DNA from: Weissella paramesenteroides ATCC 33313
GTDB taxonomy: Bacteria; Bacillota; Bacilli; Lactobacillales; Lactobacillaceae
Length of the DNA: 64,000 nucleotides
Reading direction: 5' to 3'
NCBI RefSeq assembly: GCF_000160575.1
Contig: NZ_GG697128.1
Location: 412,750 to 476,749, forward strand
The notes beneath the pieces were generated by a model. That model had not been told where the DNA came from and did not search any database. It saw only the letters and a list, made by a program, of their open reading frames with translations. A program made the position numbers and the translations under genes. Shown piece after piece: positions 44,685 through 54,804 of the stretch. Numbering within the stretch: position 1 is the first letter of the stretch; every line of letters begins with the position of its first letter.

Positions 44685-46370
44685 CTACATTTCCTTAGGA
44701 GCTTTTACCCCTAGCAAACGTAGTGATTCTGTCAACACATATGAAACAGCAGTCACTAGTGCTAGACGAGCATTTAGTTGATCATCTTCAACTAAAATCT
44801 TTGAGTTTGCATAGTACTTATTGAAGGCACGCGCCAAATTCAATGAGTATTTAGCAATGACTGATGGTTCACGATCACGCCATGCGCGGCGCACGATATC
44901 ATTAAAGCTTGCCACTAACTTTTCAGTTTCCCAAACTTGTTCGTCATCAATTGACAAATTATTTAAGTCTAGTTCTGGCTTACCAGCCTTGCGCAAAATT
45001 GATTGTGCACGTGCGTTCGTATATTGTACGTATGGACCAGTATCACCTTCAAAACGCACAACTTCTTCCAATTTGAAATCGAAGTTTCCAAGACGCTCAT
45101 TCATCAAGTCATGGAAGACTACCGCACCAGTTCCAACTTCATGGGCAACAACTTCTTTGTTAGCTAGATTTGGATTCTTCTCATCAATTTGAGCAGTTGC
45201 TAACTTAACAGAATCAGCCAAAACATCCTTCAACAAAATAATCCGACCTGAACGGGTTGATAGTTTCTTACCATCAACTGTGATCATACCAAATGGAATA
45301 TGCTCAATGTCATCTGACCATTCGTAGCCCATCTTTTTCAAGACAGCCTTCATTTGCATAAAGTGCTCACGTTGTTCGCCACCAACAACATACAATGACT
45401 TAACGAAATTGTAGTTATTCTTACGGAAAATAGCAGCTGCTAAGTCACGCGTCATGTACAATGTTGCCCCATCTGTACGTTGAATCATGGCGACGTTCAA
45501 GCCTTCATCTTCCAAATCAACAACTTGTGCACCTTGTGATTCAACAAGTAAGTGCTTCTCTTTAAGCGTATCAATAACAGCGTCCATCTTGTCATTATAG
45601 AAGGCTTCACCATTAAATGAATCAAAGTCAATATCTAAGTCATTGTATAATTCCATGAATTCTTTTAGTGATTCTTCACGGAACCATGACCATAGTTCAT
45701 GAGCTTCCTCATCGCCATCTTCCAGCTTTTTAAACCAGGCACGACCTTCGTCATTCAATTCAGGTTGCGTTTCAGCTTCTTTATGGAAACGAACATAATA
45801 TTTCACTAACGTATTGATAGGATCAGCTTTAACTTCTTCTTCTGATCCCCAACGCTTGTAAGCTGACATCAACTTACCAAATTGCGTTCCCCAGTCACCC
45901 AAATGATTAATCTTAATTGGTTGATAACCATTTGCTTTCGCGATTTCAGCTAATGAATTTCCAATAACTGTTGAACGTAAGTGTCCCATTGACATTGGCT
46001 TAGCAATGTTAGGTGATGACATATCAATCGTAATATGACCCGCTTCACCATCAGTATTATGTCCATAATCTGTCTGACGTAGGACTTCTGCTAATGTATC
46101 AGCGCCAAATTGTGCTTGATCCAAAAAGAAATTGACATAGGGTCCTACGGCTTTAACTTCTTTAAAGCCATCGGTAGCAATTTCTGAAACGATATTTGTT
46201 GCAATTTGTTGTGGTGCCATACGACGTGCTTTAGCTAATAAAAATGTTGGAAAAGCGTAGTCACCCATGCTAGCATCCTTGGGCACCTCAATTTTTGAAA
46301 GAATCGTTGCATTATCCAATTCAGGGACGACTGCAGCAATTGTTTCTGCAATTTGATTCTTGTAGTCCAT
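44685..46370 (-). CDS. argS: arginyl-tRNA synthetase
   Basis: Charges tRNA-Arg. 561 residues, the class I enzyme. DMSSPNIAKPMSMGHLRST contains the HIGH-type motif and HLGDWGTQFGKLM follows; the KMSKS position is taken by KKLSTRSG, usual for ArgRS. A DALR-type anticodon-binding domain ends the protein (ANSKILVEDDQLNARLALV). The start overlaps the stop of the DUF2187 gene by one base (TAATG). No T-box leader was seen. Confidence 0.97.
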   Translation of the reverse strand: MDYKNQIAETIAAVVPELDNATILSKIEVPKDASMGDYAFPTFLLAKARRMAPQQIATNIVSEIATDGFKEVKAVGPYVNFFLDQAQFGADTLAEVLRQTDYGHNTDGEAGHITIDMSSPNIAKPMSMGHLRSTVIGNSLAEIAKANGYQPIKINHLGDWGTQFGKLMSAYKRWGSEEEVKADPINTLVKYYVRFHKEAETQPELNDEGRAWFKKLEDGDEEAHELWSWFREESLKEFMELYNDLDIDFDSFNGEAFYNDKMDAVIDTLKEKHLLVESQGAQVVDLEDEGLNVAMIQRTDGATLYMTRDLAAAIFRKNNYNFVKSLYVVGGEQREHFMQMKAVLKKMGYEWSDDIEHIPFGMITVDGKKLSTRSGRIILLKDVLADSVKLATAQIDEKNPNLANKEVVAHEVGTGAVVFHDLMNERLGNFDFKLEEVVRFEGDTGPYVQYTNARAQSILRKAGKPELDLNNLSIDDEQVWETEKLVASFNDIVRRAWRDREPSVIAKYSLNLARAFNKYYANSKILVEDDQLNARLALVTAVSYVLTESLRLLGVKAPKEM

Positions 46371-46672
46371 TAAGCGTTGTCTCCTTTAGCGTTATCATCT
46401 TCGGCATCATCCTCCGCTGAAGGACGTGGTGCAGGATTGTCCGTCTTAACTAAAATCTTAGTTTCTGACATACGTAATACTGCCCGATGATTGTATTCAT
46501 TCACAGTTGCATCATCTTCAGGATTATTTTCAGTAATAACCACTAATAATGAATGCTCATAAATTTTTTCGACGATACCCTTAAAGTCGTGCTCAAAATT
46601 GGCAAACTTCTTACCGGCAACAAAATCGCCGACGTCGAATTCAGATGTATTTTCTACTGGTTCTTTAGCCAT
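46370..46672 (-). CDS. DUF2187 family protein
   Basis: A 100-residue small protein. Its core (about 14-60) is KOW/SH3-like: VGDFVAGKKFANFEHDFKGIVEKI, then YEHSLLVVITENNP. DUF2187 proteins are usually about 60 residues; this one has an added acidic C-terminus (DDAEDDNAKGDN). The start at 46672 has GGGG upstream; the frame to 46741 lacks a site. It is coupled to argS by a one-base overlap, so it may be a translation or RNA-related factor; this is a guess from position. Confidence 0.82.
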   Translation of the reverse strand: MAKEPVENTSEFDVGDFVAGKKFANFEHDFKGIVEKIYEHSLLVVITENNPEDDATVNEYNHRAVLRMSETKILVKTDNPAPRPSAEDDAEDDNAKGDNA

Positions 46673-46775
46673 GATGGTTTCCCCTTTACTTTTATAACTG
46701 AGGTTTTTTAATTTATTATTAGTTAGCCGTAATAACGACAATTCTATAAATTATAACAAATTTCTAGCCTAAAAA

Positions 46776-48302
46776 CTAGCGCTCTAGTTCGGAAACAATG
46801 CGATTGGCCACTGCCCAATCATTTTCATATGGTGTATCAACACCATCTATCTTTTGATATTCATCCAATCCTTTAGCTGCTAGCACCACAACATCGTCCG
46901 GTCCTGCTGCCAGGATAGCAGCAATAATCGCTTTGGTTCGATCAAGTTCGCGATAAATTGTCACCTTTGGATTAGTAATCGCTGCTTGGATTTCATCAGC
47001 AATTTTAGCTGGATCTTCATATTGTGGATCATCACTTGTTAGATAAACAACATCTGCTCCTTCACTAACAGCTTTTCCAATACCTGGTCGACGTGACACA
47101 CCTTTATTACCAGGTGCACCAACAACAATGGCTAATTGATTGACTGATTCATTTTGGCGGACAAACTGTAATAAGGCCGCAATCGAAGCATAATTATGTG
47201 CATAGTCAACATATATCGTACCGTGCTTTTGCGTATTTAGAACCTGCATCCGTCCTGGTACTTTAACTGTTTCAAGTCCCTCAGCCATAGCTGGTGCATC
47301 CGCACCAACCAGACGGGTTGCAATCATTGCCGCTAAGGCGTTACTCTGATTGAAATCACCTGGCATATCTAATGTGTATTCACCCTTAATATGCAAATGT
47401 TCAGCTTGTTGACCAACCTCTCGTACCTTAAAGACACTACCATGCAAATTAGCATCGGTCGCTTCAAAATAGACATCTGCCTTTGGTGAATCAACATCTT
47501 CTTGACCATACAACCAAATACCATCACGATGAACCATTAGTTCAGCATGGGCAATCAACTCACCAAAATGATCAGAATCAACATTCAACACAATTTGTTC
47601 TGAATGATCAAACAGCATCATTTTATGTTGTAAATAGTCTTCAAAGGTTGGGTGTTCATTTTCACCAATGTGATCTGGACTGATATTTAAGAAGATACCA
47701 ACATTGAAGTGAAGACCATAAACACGGCGCATTTTAAAGGCTTGTGATGATACCTCCATCACCATATGGGTCATCCCATTATCGACTGCCTCTCGCATCC
47801 AACGAAAAAGATCCACTGATTCAGGTGTCGTTAAATGGGCCCGGTAATGATATTGTGGTTCACTACCAGTAATCACTTGTAATGTTGATGACAAGGCAAC
47901 TTTGTCATGGGTATACGCACGTAGAATTTCATATGCCATATATGCGGTCGATGTTTTTCCCTTTGTACCAGTGATACCAATTAGTGCCAAATTATTTTGG
48001 GGATATTGATAAAAAGCCATTGCAATAATACTCATTGCTGCAGGCACATCATCAGCGACCCAAGTAGGTAGCTTGGTTGCATGTTTAAAACTTGCTGGTG
48101 CAATGATTGCAGTGACCCCTTTTTCAATGGCATCGGTTAAATACTCTGCTTTAAAATTTCCCTTAATAAAGAGTAAGGTACCTGGCACAACATCATTGGA
48201 ATTATAAGCTAAATGTTGTATCTCACCATCGAAATCTGGTGCTGATATTAATAAATCTTGATCAGCCAATAACGTTGTAATGTTATCTGCAGTGAGTGTC
48301 AT
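46776..48302 (-). CDS. murE: UDP-N-acetylmuramoyl-L-alanyl-D-glutamate ligase MurE (L-Lys type)
   Basis: Adds the third amino acid of the peptidoglycan stem. 508 residues. ATP-binding motif GITGTKGKTSTAYM, then ESVDLFRWM, MEVSSQAF and VDYAHNYASI. The residue-selecting motif is DDPQYEDP, not the DNPR of meso-diaminopimelate enzymes, so lysine is the likely substrate, typical of lactic acid bacteria. Start at 48302 has GAGG 10 bases upstream. It lies 33 bases behind the XTP pyrophosphatase gene. Confidence 0.94.
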   Translation of the reverse strand: MTLTADNITTLLADQDLLISAPDFDGEIQHLAYNSNDVVPGTLLFIKGNFKAEYLTDAIEKGVTAIIAPASFKHATKLPTWVADDVPAAMSIIAMAFYQYPQNNLALIGITGTKGKTSTAYMAYEILRAYTHDKVALSSTLQVITGSEPQYHYRAHLTTPESVDLFRWMREAVDNGMTHMVMEVSSQAFKMRRVYGLHFNVGIFLNISPDHIGENEHPTFEDYLQHKMMLFDHSEQIVLNVDSDHFGELIAHAELMVHRDGIWLYGQEDVDSPKADVYFEATDANLHGSVFKVREVGQQAEHLHIKGEYTLDMPGDFNQSNALAAMIATRLVGADAPAMAEGLETVKVPGRMQVLNTQKHGTIYVDYAHNYASIAALLQFVRQNESVNQLAIVVGAPGNKGVSRRPGIGKAVSEGADVVYLTSDDPQYEDPAKIADEIQAAITNPKVTIYRELDRTKAIIAAILAAGPDDVVVLAAKGLDEYQKIDGVDTPYENDWAVANRIVSELER

Positions 48303-48335
48303 TAAACTTAATCCTCTTTTCTGATTCTTCATTGA

Positions 48336-48941
48336 TTATGCTAATTCGCCAGCTTGTTGTAGTTGGCTTTTCATTTTAATTGCTGCCCGACCACGATGTG
48401 CGTAATGCACACGCTCCGGCATATCGATTTCGGCCAAAGTCAACCCATTCTCAGTTTCTAACAACTCATCCAGCCCATTCCGATTACCGCGTGGTGTGTC
48501 TGCTAACACAACACCACCCTTACCTTCAGACGTATAAACAACATTTTGTGGTGTGACAACCACAAAATGTGCTAACAGGTAGGCATCACGAGGTGCTGCA
48601 GCTGGTAATTGTTGGAGGACATATTGGTTAATTTCATCATCCCCGCTCAAATGATGTGCCTTAAATTCACGCATGGTTGTGACACCAAAATGATCTGGAA
48701 TTGCTGGAATAAATAATGCAGAATCATCAGCTAAAATATATTCATTAGGTAACAAATTATGAATGGTTTGTGCCTTGACCAATGCGTTGGTAGCCATATC
48801 ATCTGTTGTTTCTGGTGGAAATGTGATTTCATCAATTAAATGACGATAATTGAGACCTTTTAGCCCTAGTACTGCTAAATAACGAACCATCTCATCGGTC
48901 TTATGCGTATTGTTTGAGGCAATAACAAAACGTGTCATCAT
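48336..48941 (-). CDS. non-canonical purine NTP pyrophosphatase (RdgB/HAM1 family)
   Basis: Removes XTP and dITP from nucleotide pools. 201 residues. Visible: IASNNTHKTDEM near the start, TTDDMATNALVKAQTI, ILADDSAL (the catalytic Asp) and the C-terminal MPERVHYAHRGRAAIKM, all of the family. Some positions differ (the GFGYDP region is replaced by other residues) but the fold markers are clear. It starts 1 base behind folC and is followed by murE. Confidence 0.88.
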   Translation of the reverse strand: MMTRFVIASNNTHKTDEMVRYLAVLGLKGLNYRHLIDEITFPPETTDDMATNALVKAQTIHNLLPNEYILADDSALFIPAIPDHFGVTTMREFKAHHLSGDDEINQYVLQQLPAAAPRDAYLLAHFVVVTPQNVVYTSEGKGGVVLADTPRGNRNGLDELLETENGLTLAEIDMPERVHYAHRGRAAIKMKSQLQQAGELA

Positions 48942-48942
48942 G

Positions 48943-50241
48943 TTAAATTTTCTCCTCTCTTTCGATAGCTCGTAACGTATAAAATGATCCGGTCACCACG
49001 ATTAATGCTTTTGATGACTCCCTAACTTGTCTGGCAAGAGAAATAGCGGCTGTTGAGTCATCAGCAATTTCAACATCAACATTGCTCATCATCACAATGT
49101 TTGCCGCTAGTTCATCAGCTGACATTGCATTCTTTGCATCAGGTGTCACGGCAATTACCGTTGACACATAAGGTAGTAATTCATCCAGCATGTCCATATG
49201 ATTTTTACCTTTAATCAGTCCCAAAATAACAATGGGCTTAAAAGGTAAATGCCATGAACGAATAGCCGCCACCAAACTGGTGATACCATGTGGATTATGG
49301 GCACCATCATACAAAATATTGTTTTCACTATCATATTCCATACGACCCGTAATTTTAACATGAGCAAGGGCTTCCGCAACCGTCACATCGGACAATGCAA
49401 TCCGCTTGTTCTTCAAAATTGTGACGACTTGTAAAACAGTGCTTAAATTATTTGCCTGATAAGCACCCGTTAATGACAATTTCAACCCTTCCAGCTGGTC
49501 TGCATTAACAACTAATCCCTTTGGCGATGAACGGATTAAAGTAATTTGTGGCTTTGGGTAAGGATTCCAAACTGCGCCAACTGTTTTGGCCTTATCACGA
49601 AGAATGTTAAAAACAGCAACATCTTGCCCCGGATAATTGACCACTAAACTTCCTGGCTTAATTGCACCAGCAACGTTCTCAGCAATTTTAATAATATCGT
49701 GGCCAAGCATTGTTGAATGGTCATCAGAAATTTTTGTGATAGCGACAACCAATGGCTTTTCAACAACATTTGTCGCATCGCCAGTACCACCCAAACCTGC
49801 TTCAATAATCGCAAACTGAACTTCTTGTTTTGCAAAATGACAAAGGGCAATCAAGGTCCACAGCTCGAATTTGGTGAGTGTTTTTTCATCACCACCATGA
49901 TTTTTGATTTCAATCATAATTCTTTTATAGTGAAACATCACGTCTGCTTCGCTAATCATTTGTCCATTAATCGTGACAACTTCACGATCTGACAAAATTG
50001 CTGGGGTTGAAAAGTGACCGACCCGATAACCTGCCGTTGTCAAAATTTTACTCAACATCACGCCAGTCGATCCTTTACCATTTGAACCAACAATATGGAT
50101 GACTGATAATCGTCGCTCAGGATGACCAATCCAATTCAAAATTTCTTTTAACATGCCTACACGACTATGTTTACTTGGTGATAATTGCCAATCATCACCC
50201 AAACTTGCTTCAAGTTGTCGATACGTTTCAACGGTGCCCAT
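48943..50241 (-). CDS. folC: folylpolyglutamate synthase/dihydrofolate synthase
   Basis: Adds glutamate to folates. 432 residues of the Mur-ligase-like FolC family: P-loop IVGSNGKGSTGVMLSKIL, then FSTPAILSDREV, IIEAGLGGTGDATNV and DGAHNPHG. Start at 50241 has AAGGA 11 bases upstream. It is followed by the pyrophosphatase gene after 1 base; both lie in one unit with murE. Confidence 0.94.
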   Translation of the reverse strand: MGTVETYRQLEASLGDDWQLSPSKHSRVGMLKEILNWIGHPERRLSVIHIVGSNGKGSTGVMLSKILTTAGYRVGHFSTPAILSDREVVTINGQMISEADVMFHYKRIMIEIKNHGGDEKTLTKFELWTLIALCHFAKQEVQFAIIEAGLGGTGDATNVVEKPLVVAITKISDDHSTMLGHDIIKIAENVAGAIKPGSLVVNYPGQDVAVFNILRDKAKTVGAVWNPYPKPQITLIRSSPKGLVVNADQLEGLKLSLTGAYQANNLSTVLQVVTILKNKRIALSDVTVAEALAHVKITGRMEYDSENNILYDGAHNPHGITSLVAAIRSWHLPFKPIVILGLIKGKNHMDMLDELLPYVSTVIAVTPDAKNAMSADELAANIVMMSNVDVEIADDSTAAISLARQVRESSKALIVVTGSFYTLRAIEREEKI

Positions 50242-50398
50242 ACGCAAACCAGTCCTTCATCTTTTTGTTCATCAAACGACTCTCTAAATTTTTATTTTAT
50301 CATATATCATTCTTGCTTGGCGGAACATTCTGGATAATTATTTACGAATCATTCATATGATAAAAAAATCTGGGACAAAACTAGCCATTGTAGACTGA

Positions 50399-50445
50399 AA
50401 GGGGCAATAATCTACCTATTTGACTGCGGTAGATTATTGCCCCTT
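50399..50445 (-). terminator. 18-bp perfect hairpin after dagK
   Basis: Two arms, AAGGGGCAATAATCTACC and complement, with an 11-base loop. No clean U-run follows on the minus strand. It ends 47 bases behind the dagK stop, with a truncated repeat between. A half-terminator TCTGGGACAAAA lies just downstream at 50369-50380. Confidence 0.7.
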
Positions 50446-50486
50446 AAACGTGTTCCAAAAGACTGAAGCCGATTGTCACACTCTCT
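50446..50486 (-). repeat. dispersed palindromic repeat, truncated copy D
   Basis: Carries the AAACGTGTTCCAAAAGACTGAAGCC end of the element and a degenerate CACTCTCT end; the middle is lost. It lies between the dagK stop (50493) and the 18-bp hairpin. Confidence 0.65.
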
Positions 50487-50492
50487 ATAAAA

Positions 50493-51443
50493 TTATTTTT
50501 CAAGTAACTTAATTGGTGCTGCAACTAACGTATCTGGTGAAATATCATCAACATTGGCAACGATTTTAATATGTTGCTTGTGGTTAGTGAATGTCACTGG
50601 TGCATCGCCACCATATTCCCCATCCAAATTAATCATAATCTTATCATTTTTAGTTGATGACACCTCAACTTTTTCAGATTTTACATAAATCAAATTTGGA
50701 TTATTAATATGCTTACCCATTAGCACTTCCGTAATCAAGTTCAAAATCTCAGCGAACTTGGTTGTTTTCACAATAAGCAAAGTAAATTTACCATCATCTA
50801 ATTTTGCATCTGGCACAATTTGTTCAAAACCACCCACAGAATTCGTCAATGCCAAAAAGAACATTGCTGACTTACCGTTAAATTCACCGTCATCATATTT
50901 GACATGGATATCCATCGGCTTGATGCTAGTCAACATTTCAGCACCTTTCACCACATATGCCAAGTAGCCATACATTGACTTTAATTTAGATGGCACAGAA
51001 TAAGTGAGTTCTGATAAAGAACCACCAGCTGCGATGTTGATAAAGTATGAATCATTGGCTTGCCCAATATCCATCTTGGCTGCTTTTCCTTTTAGAATAA
51101 CCTTCGCTGCTGCCAATGGGTCTTCACGCGGAATGCTCAATGCACGTGCGTAATCATTGGTTGTACCAGCAGGAATAATGGCTAACATTGGCCGTTTATC
51201 TAATGGTGCGATACCATTGACAACCTCATTGATTGTGCCATCGCCACCAGCGGCAACTAGCAATTCAAAGCCCGCTTCCGCAGCTCTTTTCGCTTCAGTC
51301 ATGGCAGAATTTGGCTCAGGAGTTGTCGCAAAGGCGCTCGTTTCATAACCAGCTTCCTCATACACATCCAAAATATCGACTAAATCACGTCGAATGGCTT
51401 CACGACCAGAAGTTGGATTATAGATAATTCGTGCTCTTTTCAT
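50493..51443 (-). CDS. dagK: diacylglycerol kinase (DagK/DgkB)
   Basis: Soluble lipid kinase that phosphorylates diacylglycerol released when lipoteichoic acid is made. 316 residues. Key motifs: IIYNPTSGRE, VAAGGDGTINEVVNGI and IPAGTTNDYARAL, with the metal-site DGKFTLLIV and NLDGEYG at the C-terminus. AGGAG lies 9 bases before the start. It follows gatB, as in many Lactobacillales, but a gap of 96 bases with a hairpin separates them. Confidence 0.96.
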   Translation of the reverse strand: MKRARIIYNPTSGREAIRRDLVDILDVYEEAGYETSAFATTPEPNSAMTEAKRAAEAGFELLVAAGGDGTINEVVNGIAPLDKRPMLAIIPAGTTNDYARALSIPREDPLAAAKVILKGKAAKMDIGQANDSYFINIAAGGSLSELTYSVPSKLKSMYGYLAYVVKGAEMLTSIKPMDIHVKYDDGEFNGKSAMFFLALTNSVGGFEQIVPDAKLDDGKFTLLIVKTTKFAEILNLITEVLMGKHINNPNLIYVKSEKVEVSSTKNDKIMINLDGEYGGDAPVTFTNHKQHIKIVANVDDISPDTLVAAPIKLLEK

Positions 51444-51475
51444 TCCGTCTTGCTCCTAATTTTTAATATATGTAT

Positions 51476-51507
51476 GACATCAGAACAGATTACCTAATTC
51501 TGATGTC
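51476..51507 (-). other. 10-bp hairpin between gatB and dagK
   Basis: GACATCAGAA and its complement around 12 bases. No U-run follows, so it is either a weak terminator or an RNA-processing or stability structure between two cotranscribed genes. Confidence 0.5.
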
Positions 51508-51512
51508 GATAG

Positions 51513-51533
51513 TGAGCCGTTTTGTCTCGCTCT
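51513..51533 (-). repeat. dispersed palindromic repeat, end fragment E
   Basis: Minus strand AGAGCGAGACAAAACGGCTCA, the stop-proximal end of the element, 7 bases behind the gatB stop and before the 10-bp hairpin. Confidence 0.55.
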
Positions 51534-51539
51534 GATATT

Positions 51540-52985
51540 TTATTCAGGCTTGCGTGCTTGCAAACCAGCTAACAATAACTTGTTAACGACTGCTGGGTTA
51601 GCACTACCCTTTGTTTGCTTCATAATTTGACCAACCAAGAAACCAACCGCACGATCTTTTCCATTGTGGAAATCAATAATTGATTGTTCATTCTTATCCA
51701 AAATTTCGTCAATCAATGGTGTCAATACTGCTGGATCAGATAGTTGCTTCAAGCCGTTCTTCTCGACGAATGCAACAGGATCGTCACCCTTAGTGATTGC
51801 CTTAAAGACTTTTTTGGCCATCTTTGTTGAAATTGTGCCATCATCGATCAACTTGATCATATCTGCTAAGTGAGCTGGTGTTAATGGTGTATCCTCCAAA
51901 TCAGCTTGTTGCTCATTCAAGAAGGCATTAACATCTCCCATCAAGTAGTTAGCCGTACGCTTTGGATCAGCACCAAAACTAACCGTCTCATCAAAGAAGT
52001 TTGCCATTGCTAGCGTCTGAGTCAACACTTCTGAATCATAGACTTCCAAACCAAGCTCATCAACATAACGTGCTTTACGGACACTAGCTGTTTCTGGCAA
52101 CTTTGCCTTCACTTCATTGACCCATTCGTCAGTAATATGCACTGGTGTCAAATCAGGCTCTGGGAAGTAACGGTAGTCATCTGCTGTTTCTTTAACACGC
52201 ATCAATACAGTTTCACCCGTTGCTTCATCAAAACGACGAGTCTGTTGTTTGATGGTACCACCAGACATATAAATCTTTGCATGGCGATTTTCTTCAAATG
52301 CAAGTGCCTTACGGACATAATTAAATGAGTTCAAATTCTTCAACTCAACCTTTGTCCCATACTCACTTGAACCAACTGGGCGAATTGAAATATTCGCGTC
52401 AACACGCATTGATCCTTCTTGCATCTTCACATCAGAAATACCAGTAAATTGAATCGCTTGGCGCAATGCTTCTAGATAAGCATAAGCCTCATCCGGAGAA
52501 GCAATGTCAGGTGCACCAACGATTTCAATTAGGGGGGTTCCCTGACGATTCAAATCAACATAAGAATAACCATCAGTTCCGTGGGTATTCTTACCTGCAT
52601 CTTCTTCAACGTGTAATTCAGTAATACCAACACGCTTCTTTTTACCTTCAAACTCAATTTCTAGCCAACCATTGCGACCAATTGGTTGTTGTTGTTGCGT
52701 AATTTGATAGGCTTTGGGATTATCAGGATAGAAGTAATTCTTACGATCCCAGTGTAAATCGCGAGTAATATCAGCATGTAGTGCTAATGATGCCATCATA
52801 CCGTATTCTAAAGCACCCTTGTTTGCCTGTGGCAAAACACCAGGATATCCCCAGTCAATCACATTGGTGTTCGCATTAGGCTCAGCACCATATTGAACAG
52901 GAGAAGGTGACATCGCCTTCGAGTTAGTCTTTAACTCAACATGGACTTCTAGTCCAATCGTCGTTTCAAAATTTGGCACTGCCAT
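51540..52985 (-). CDS. gatB: aspartyl/glutamyl-tRNA amidotransferase subunit B
   Basis: Binds misacylated Glu-tRNA-Gln (or Asp-tRNA-Asn) and activates it for amidation. 481 residues. Family motifs: [37 protein letters not shown] and [18 protein letters not shown]; the YqeY-like helical tail is present ([18 protein letters not shown]). The start overlaps the gatA stop by one base. Confidence 0.98.
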   Translation of the reverse strand: MAVPNFETTIGLEVHVELKTNSKAMSPSPVQYGAEPNANTNVIDWGYPGVLPQANKGALEYGMMASLALHADITRDLHWDRKNYFYPDNPKAYQITQQQQPIGRNGWLEIEFEGKKKRVGITELHVEEDAGKNTHGTDGYSYVDLNRQGTPLIEIVGAPDIASPDEAYAYLEALRQAIQFTGISDVKMQEGSMRVDANISIRPVGSSEYGTKVELKNLNSFNYVRKALAFEENRHAKIYMSGGTIKQQTRRFDEATGETVLMRVKETADDYRYFPEPDLTPVHITDEWVNEVKAKLPETASVRKARYVDELGLEVYDSEVLTQTLAMANFFDETVSFGADPKRTANYLMGDVNAFLNEQQADLEDTPLTPAHLADMIKLIDDGTISTKMAKKVFKAITKGDDPVAFVEKNGLKQLSDPAVLTPLIDEILDKNEQSIIDFHNGKDRAVGFLVGQIMKQTKGSANPAVVNKLLLAGLQARKPE

Positions 52986-54442
52986 TAATCCTTACCTCCT
53001 GGTACTTTTTCAAATAGACGTGTTGCTTGCTCAAATGCATAGGCAACACGGTAAATCGTTTCCTCTTGGTAGCGGTTTGCAATCAATTGCATACCAACTG
53101 GCAAGCCATCAACAAATCCAGCTGGTACTGACATACCTGGTAAGCCGGCCATATTGACAGGAATCGTCAAAACATCGTTCATGTAAGTCACTTCAGGGTC
53201 GTCCTGATTAGCACCAAAGTCATAAGCAACATTTGGTGTCGTTGGCGCAACGATTAAATCATAATCTGCAAAGACCTTTTGGAAATCATCATTCATCAAT
53301 GTTCGTACTTGTGCAGCTTTCTTAAAGAAAGCATCGTATGAACCAGCTGAAAGTGAGTAAGTACCAAGCATAATACGACGCTTCACTTCATCACCGAATC
53401 CTTGGGTACGCGTTTGGACATACAAGTCTTCTAAGCTTTTAACGTTTTCTGGACGGAATCCATAACGAATACCATCAAAACGTTGCAAGTTTGATGATGC
53501 TTCAGCAGAAGCCAAGATATAATAAGCAGCAACCCCATACTTTGTATGTGGTAATGATACTTCATCTACCGTTGCACCGAGTTCGCGTAATTGATCGATG
53601 CCGGCACGAATGGTCTCTTTGATACTATCGTCAACTCCAGCGCCAAAGTATTCTGTTGGCACAGCAATCTTCAATCCAGAAATATCACCATCCAAGTGAG
53701 CTGTAAAATCAGGAACGGCTTGATCTGAAGAAGTTTGATCATGGTCATCATGACCTGCCATTGCAGCTAACACAGTCGCATTATCTTTGACACGACGCGT
53801 AAACACACCTACTTGATCAAGTGAAGATGCAAAGGCAATCACACCCCAACGAGATACACGACCATAAGTTGGCTTCATACCAACGATACCGTTGAAGGCT
53901 GCTGGTTGACGAATCGAACCACCAGTATCTGTTCCTAGTGCAAAAGGTACTTGGCCAGCAGCAACTGAGACCGCTGACCCACCTGATGAACCACCAGGTA
54001 CCTTGGTTTGGTCCCAAGCGTTCTTGGTCTGCTTATAGTATGATGTTTCAGTCGTTGATCCCATGGCAAACTCGTCCATGTTTAACTTTCCAACGCCCAC
54101 TGCACCTTGTTCACGTAAACGTGAGACAACAGTTGCATCATAAATCGGCTTAAAATCTTCCAAAATTTTTGATGCGGCAGTTGTTGGCACATCCTTGGTA
54201 ATCAAGTTATCTTTGATACCATAAGGAATACCTGACAAGACATTATCTGGATCAATACCCGCTTCATCAATAGCAGCAGCTTCGGCCAATGCCTTTTCTG
54301 ACATAGTTGCTAAGAATGCATCATATTTTGCATCAGTTTGCGCAATATTTGCTAACGTCTCTTTCACTAAGTCAACTGATGTGATTTCTTTATTTACAAG
54401 TTGCTCATGTAACTTTTCAATGTCTGTATGCAAAAAATTCAT
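52985..54442 (-). CDS. gatA: aspartyl/glutamyl-tRNA amidotransferase subunit A
   Basis: The amidase that releases ammonia from glutamine for GatB. 485 residues. The Ser-cisSer-Lys triad lies in GIKDNL (Lys), [14 protein letters not shown] and [13 protein letters not shown] (Ser). It overlaps gatC and gatB by one base each, the classical GatCAB arrangement. Confidence 0.98.
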   Translation of the reverse strand: MNFLHTDIEKLHEQLVNKEITSVDLVKETLANIAQTDAKYDAFLATMSEKALAEAAAIDEAGIDPDNVLSGIPYGIKDNLITKDVPTTAASKILEDFKPIYDATVVSRLREQGAVGVGKLNMDEFAMGSTTETSYYKQTKNAWDQTKVPGGSSGGSAVSVAAGQVPFALGTDTGGSIRQPAAFNGIVGMKPTYGRVSRWGVIAFASSLDQVGVFTRRVKDNATVLAAMAGHDDHDQTSSDQAVPDFTAHLDGDISGLKIAVPTEYFGAGVDDSIKETIRAGIDQLRELGATVDEVSLPHTKYGVAAYYILASAEASSNLQRFDGIRYGFRPENVKSLEDLYVQTRTQGFGDEVKRRIMLGTYSLSAGSYDAFFKKAAQVRTLMNDDFQKVFADYDLIVAPTTPNVAYDFGANQDDPEVTYMNDVLTIPVNMAGLPGMSVPAGFVDGLPVGMQLIANRYQEETIYRVAYAFEQATRLFEKVPGGKD

Positions 54443-54753
54443 TAACCTTCAGCTCCCCCATCAAGAATTGCAGGCACTTTAATCAAAGTGTCTTGGTGTT
54501 CTGGTGCATTGTTTAGCAATGATTGTGATTGTTGTGCGTTAACCGCAACATCATCTCGTAATACTGTCTGCATCTCAGTCACAGAATATGTTGGCTTCAC
54601 ATTTTCTGTGTCCACCTCAGCTAATGTTGTCACAATATCAAATATTTTACCTAAATGATCTGTAAACATATCAGCTTCTGCATCTGTTAAAGCTAACTTT
54701 GCTAAGCTAGCCACATGTTCAACTTCTTCACGCGTAATTTGCTCGTTTGCCAT
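54442..54753 (-). CDS. gatC: aspartyl/glutamyl-tRNA amidotransferase subunit C
   Basis: 103 residues that wrap around GatA and GatB. Typical start [18 protein letters not shown] and central [21 protein letters not shown]. Start at 54753; the longer frame to 54768 covers its ribosome binding region. It is the first gene of gatCAB. Confidence 0.96.
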   Translation of the reverse strand: MANEQITREEVEHVASLAKLALTDAEADMFTDHLGKIFDIVTTLAEVDTENVKPTYSVTEMQTVLRDDVAVNAQQSQSLLNNAPEHQDTLIKVPAILDGGAEG

Positions 54754-54804
54754 GTTAATTCCTTTCATGCTTTAATATAGCTATTTTACCAAAAGATTTT
54801 ATAT

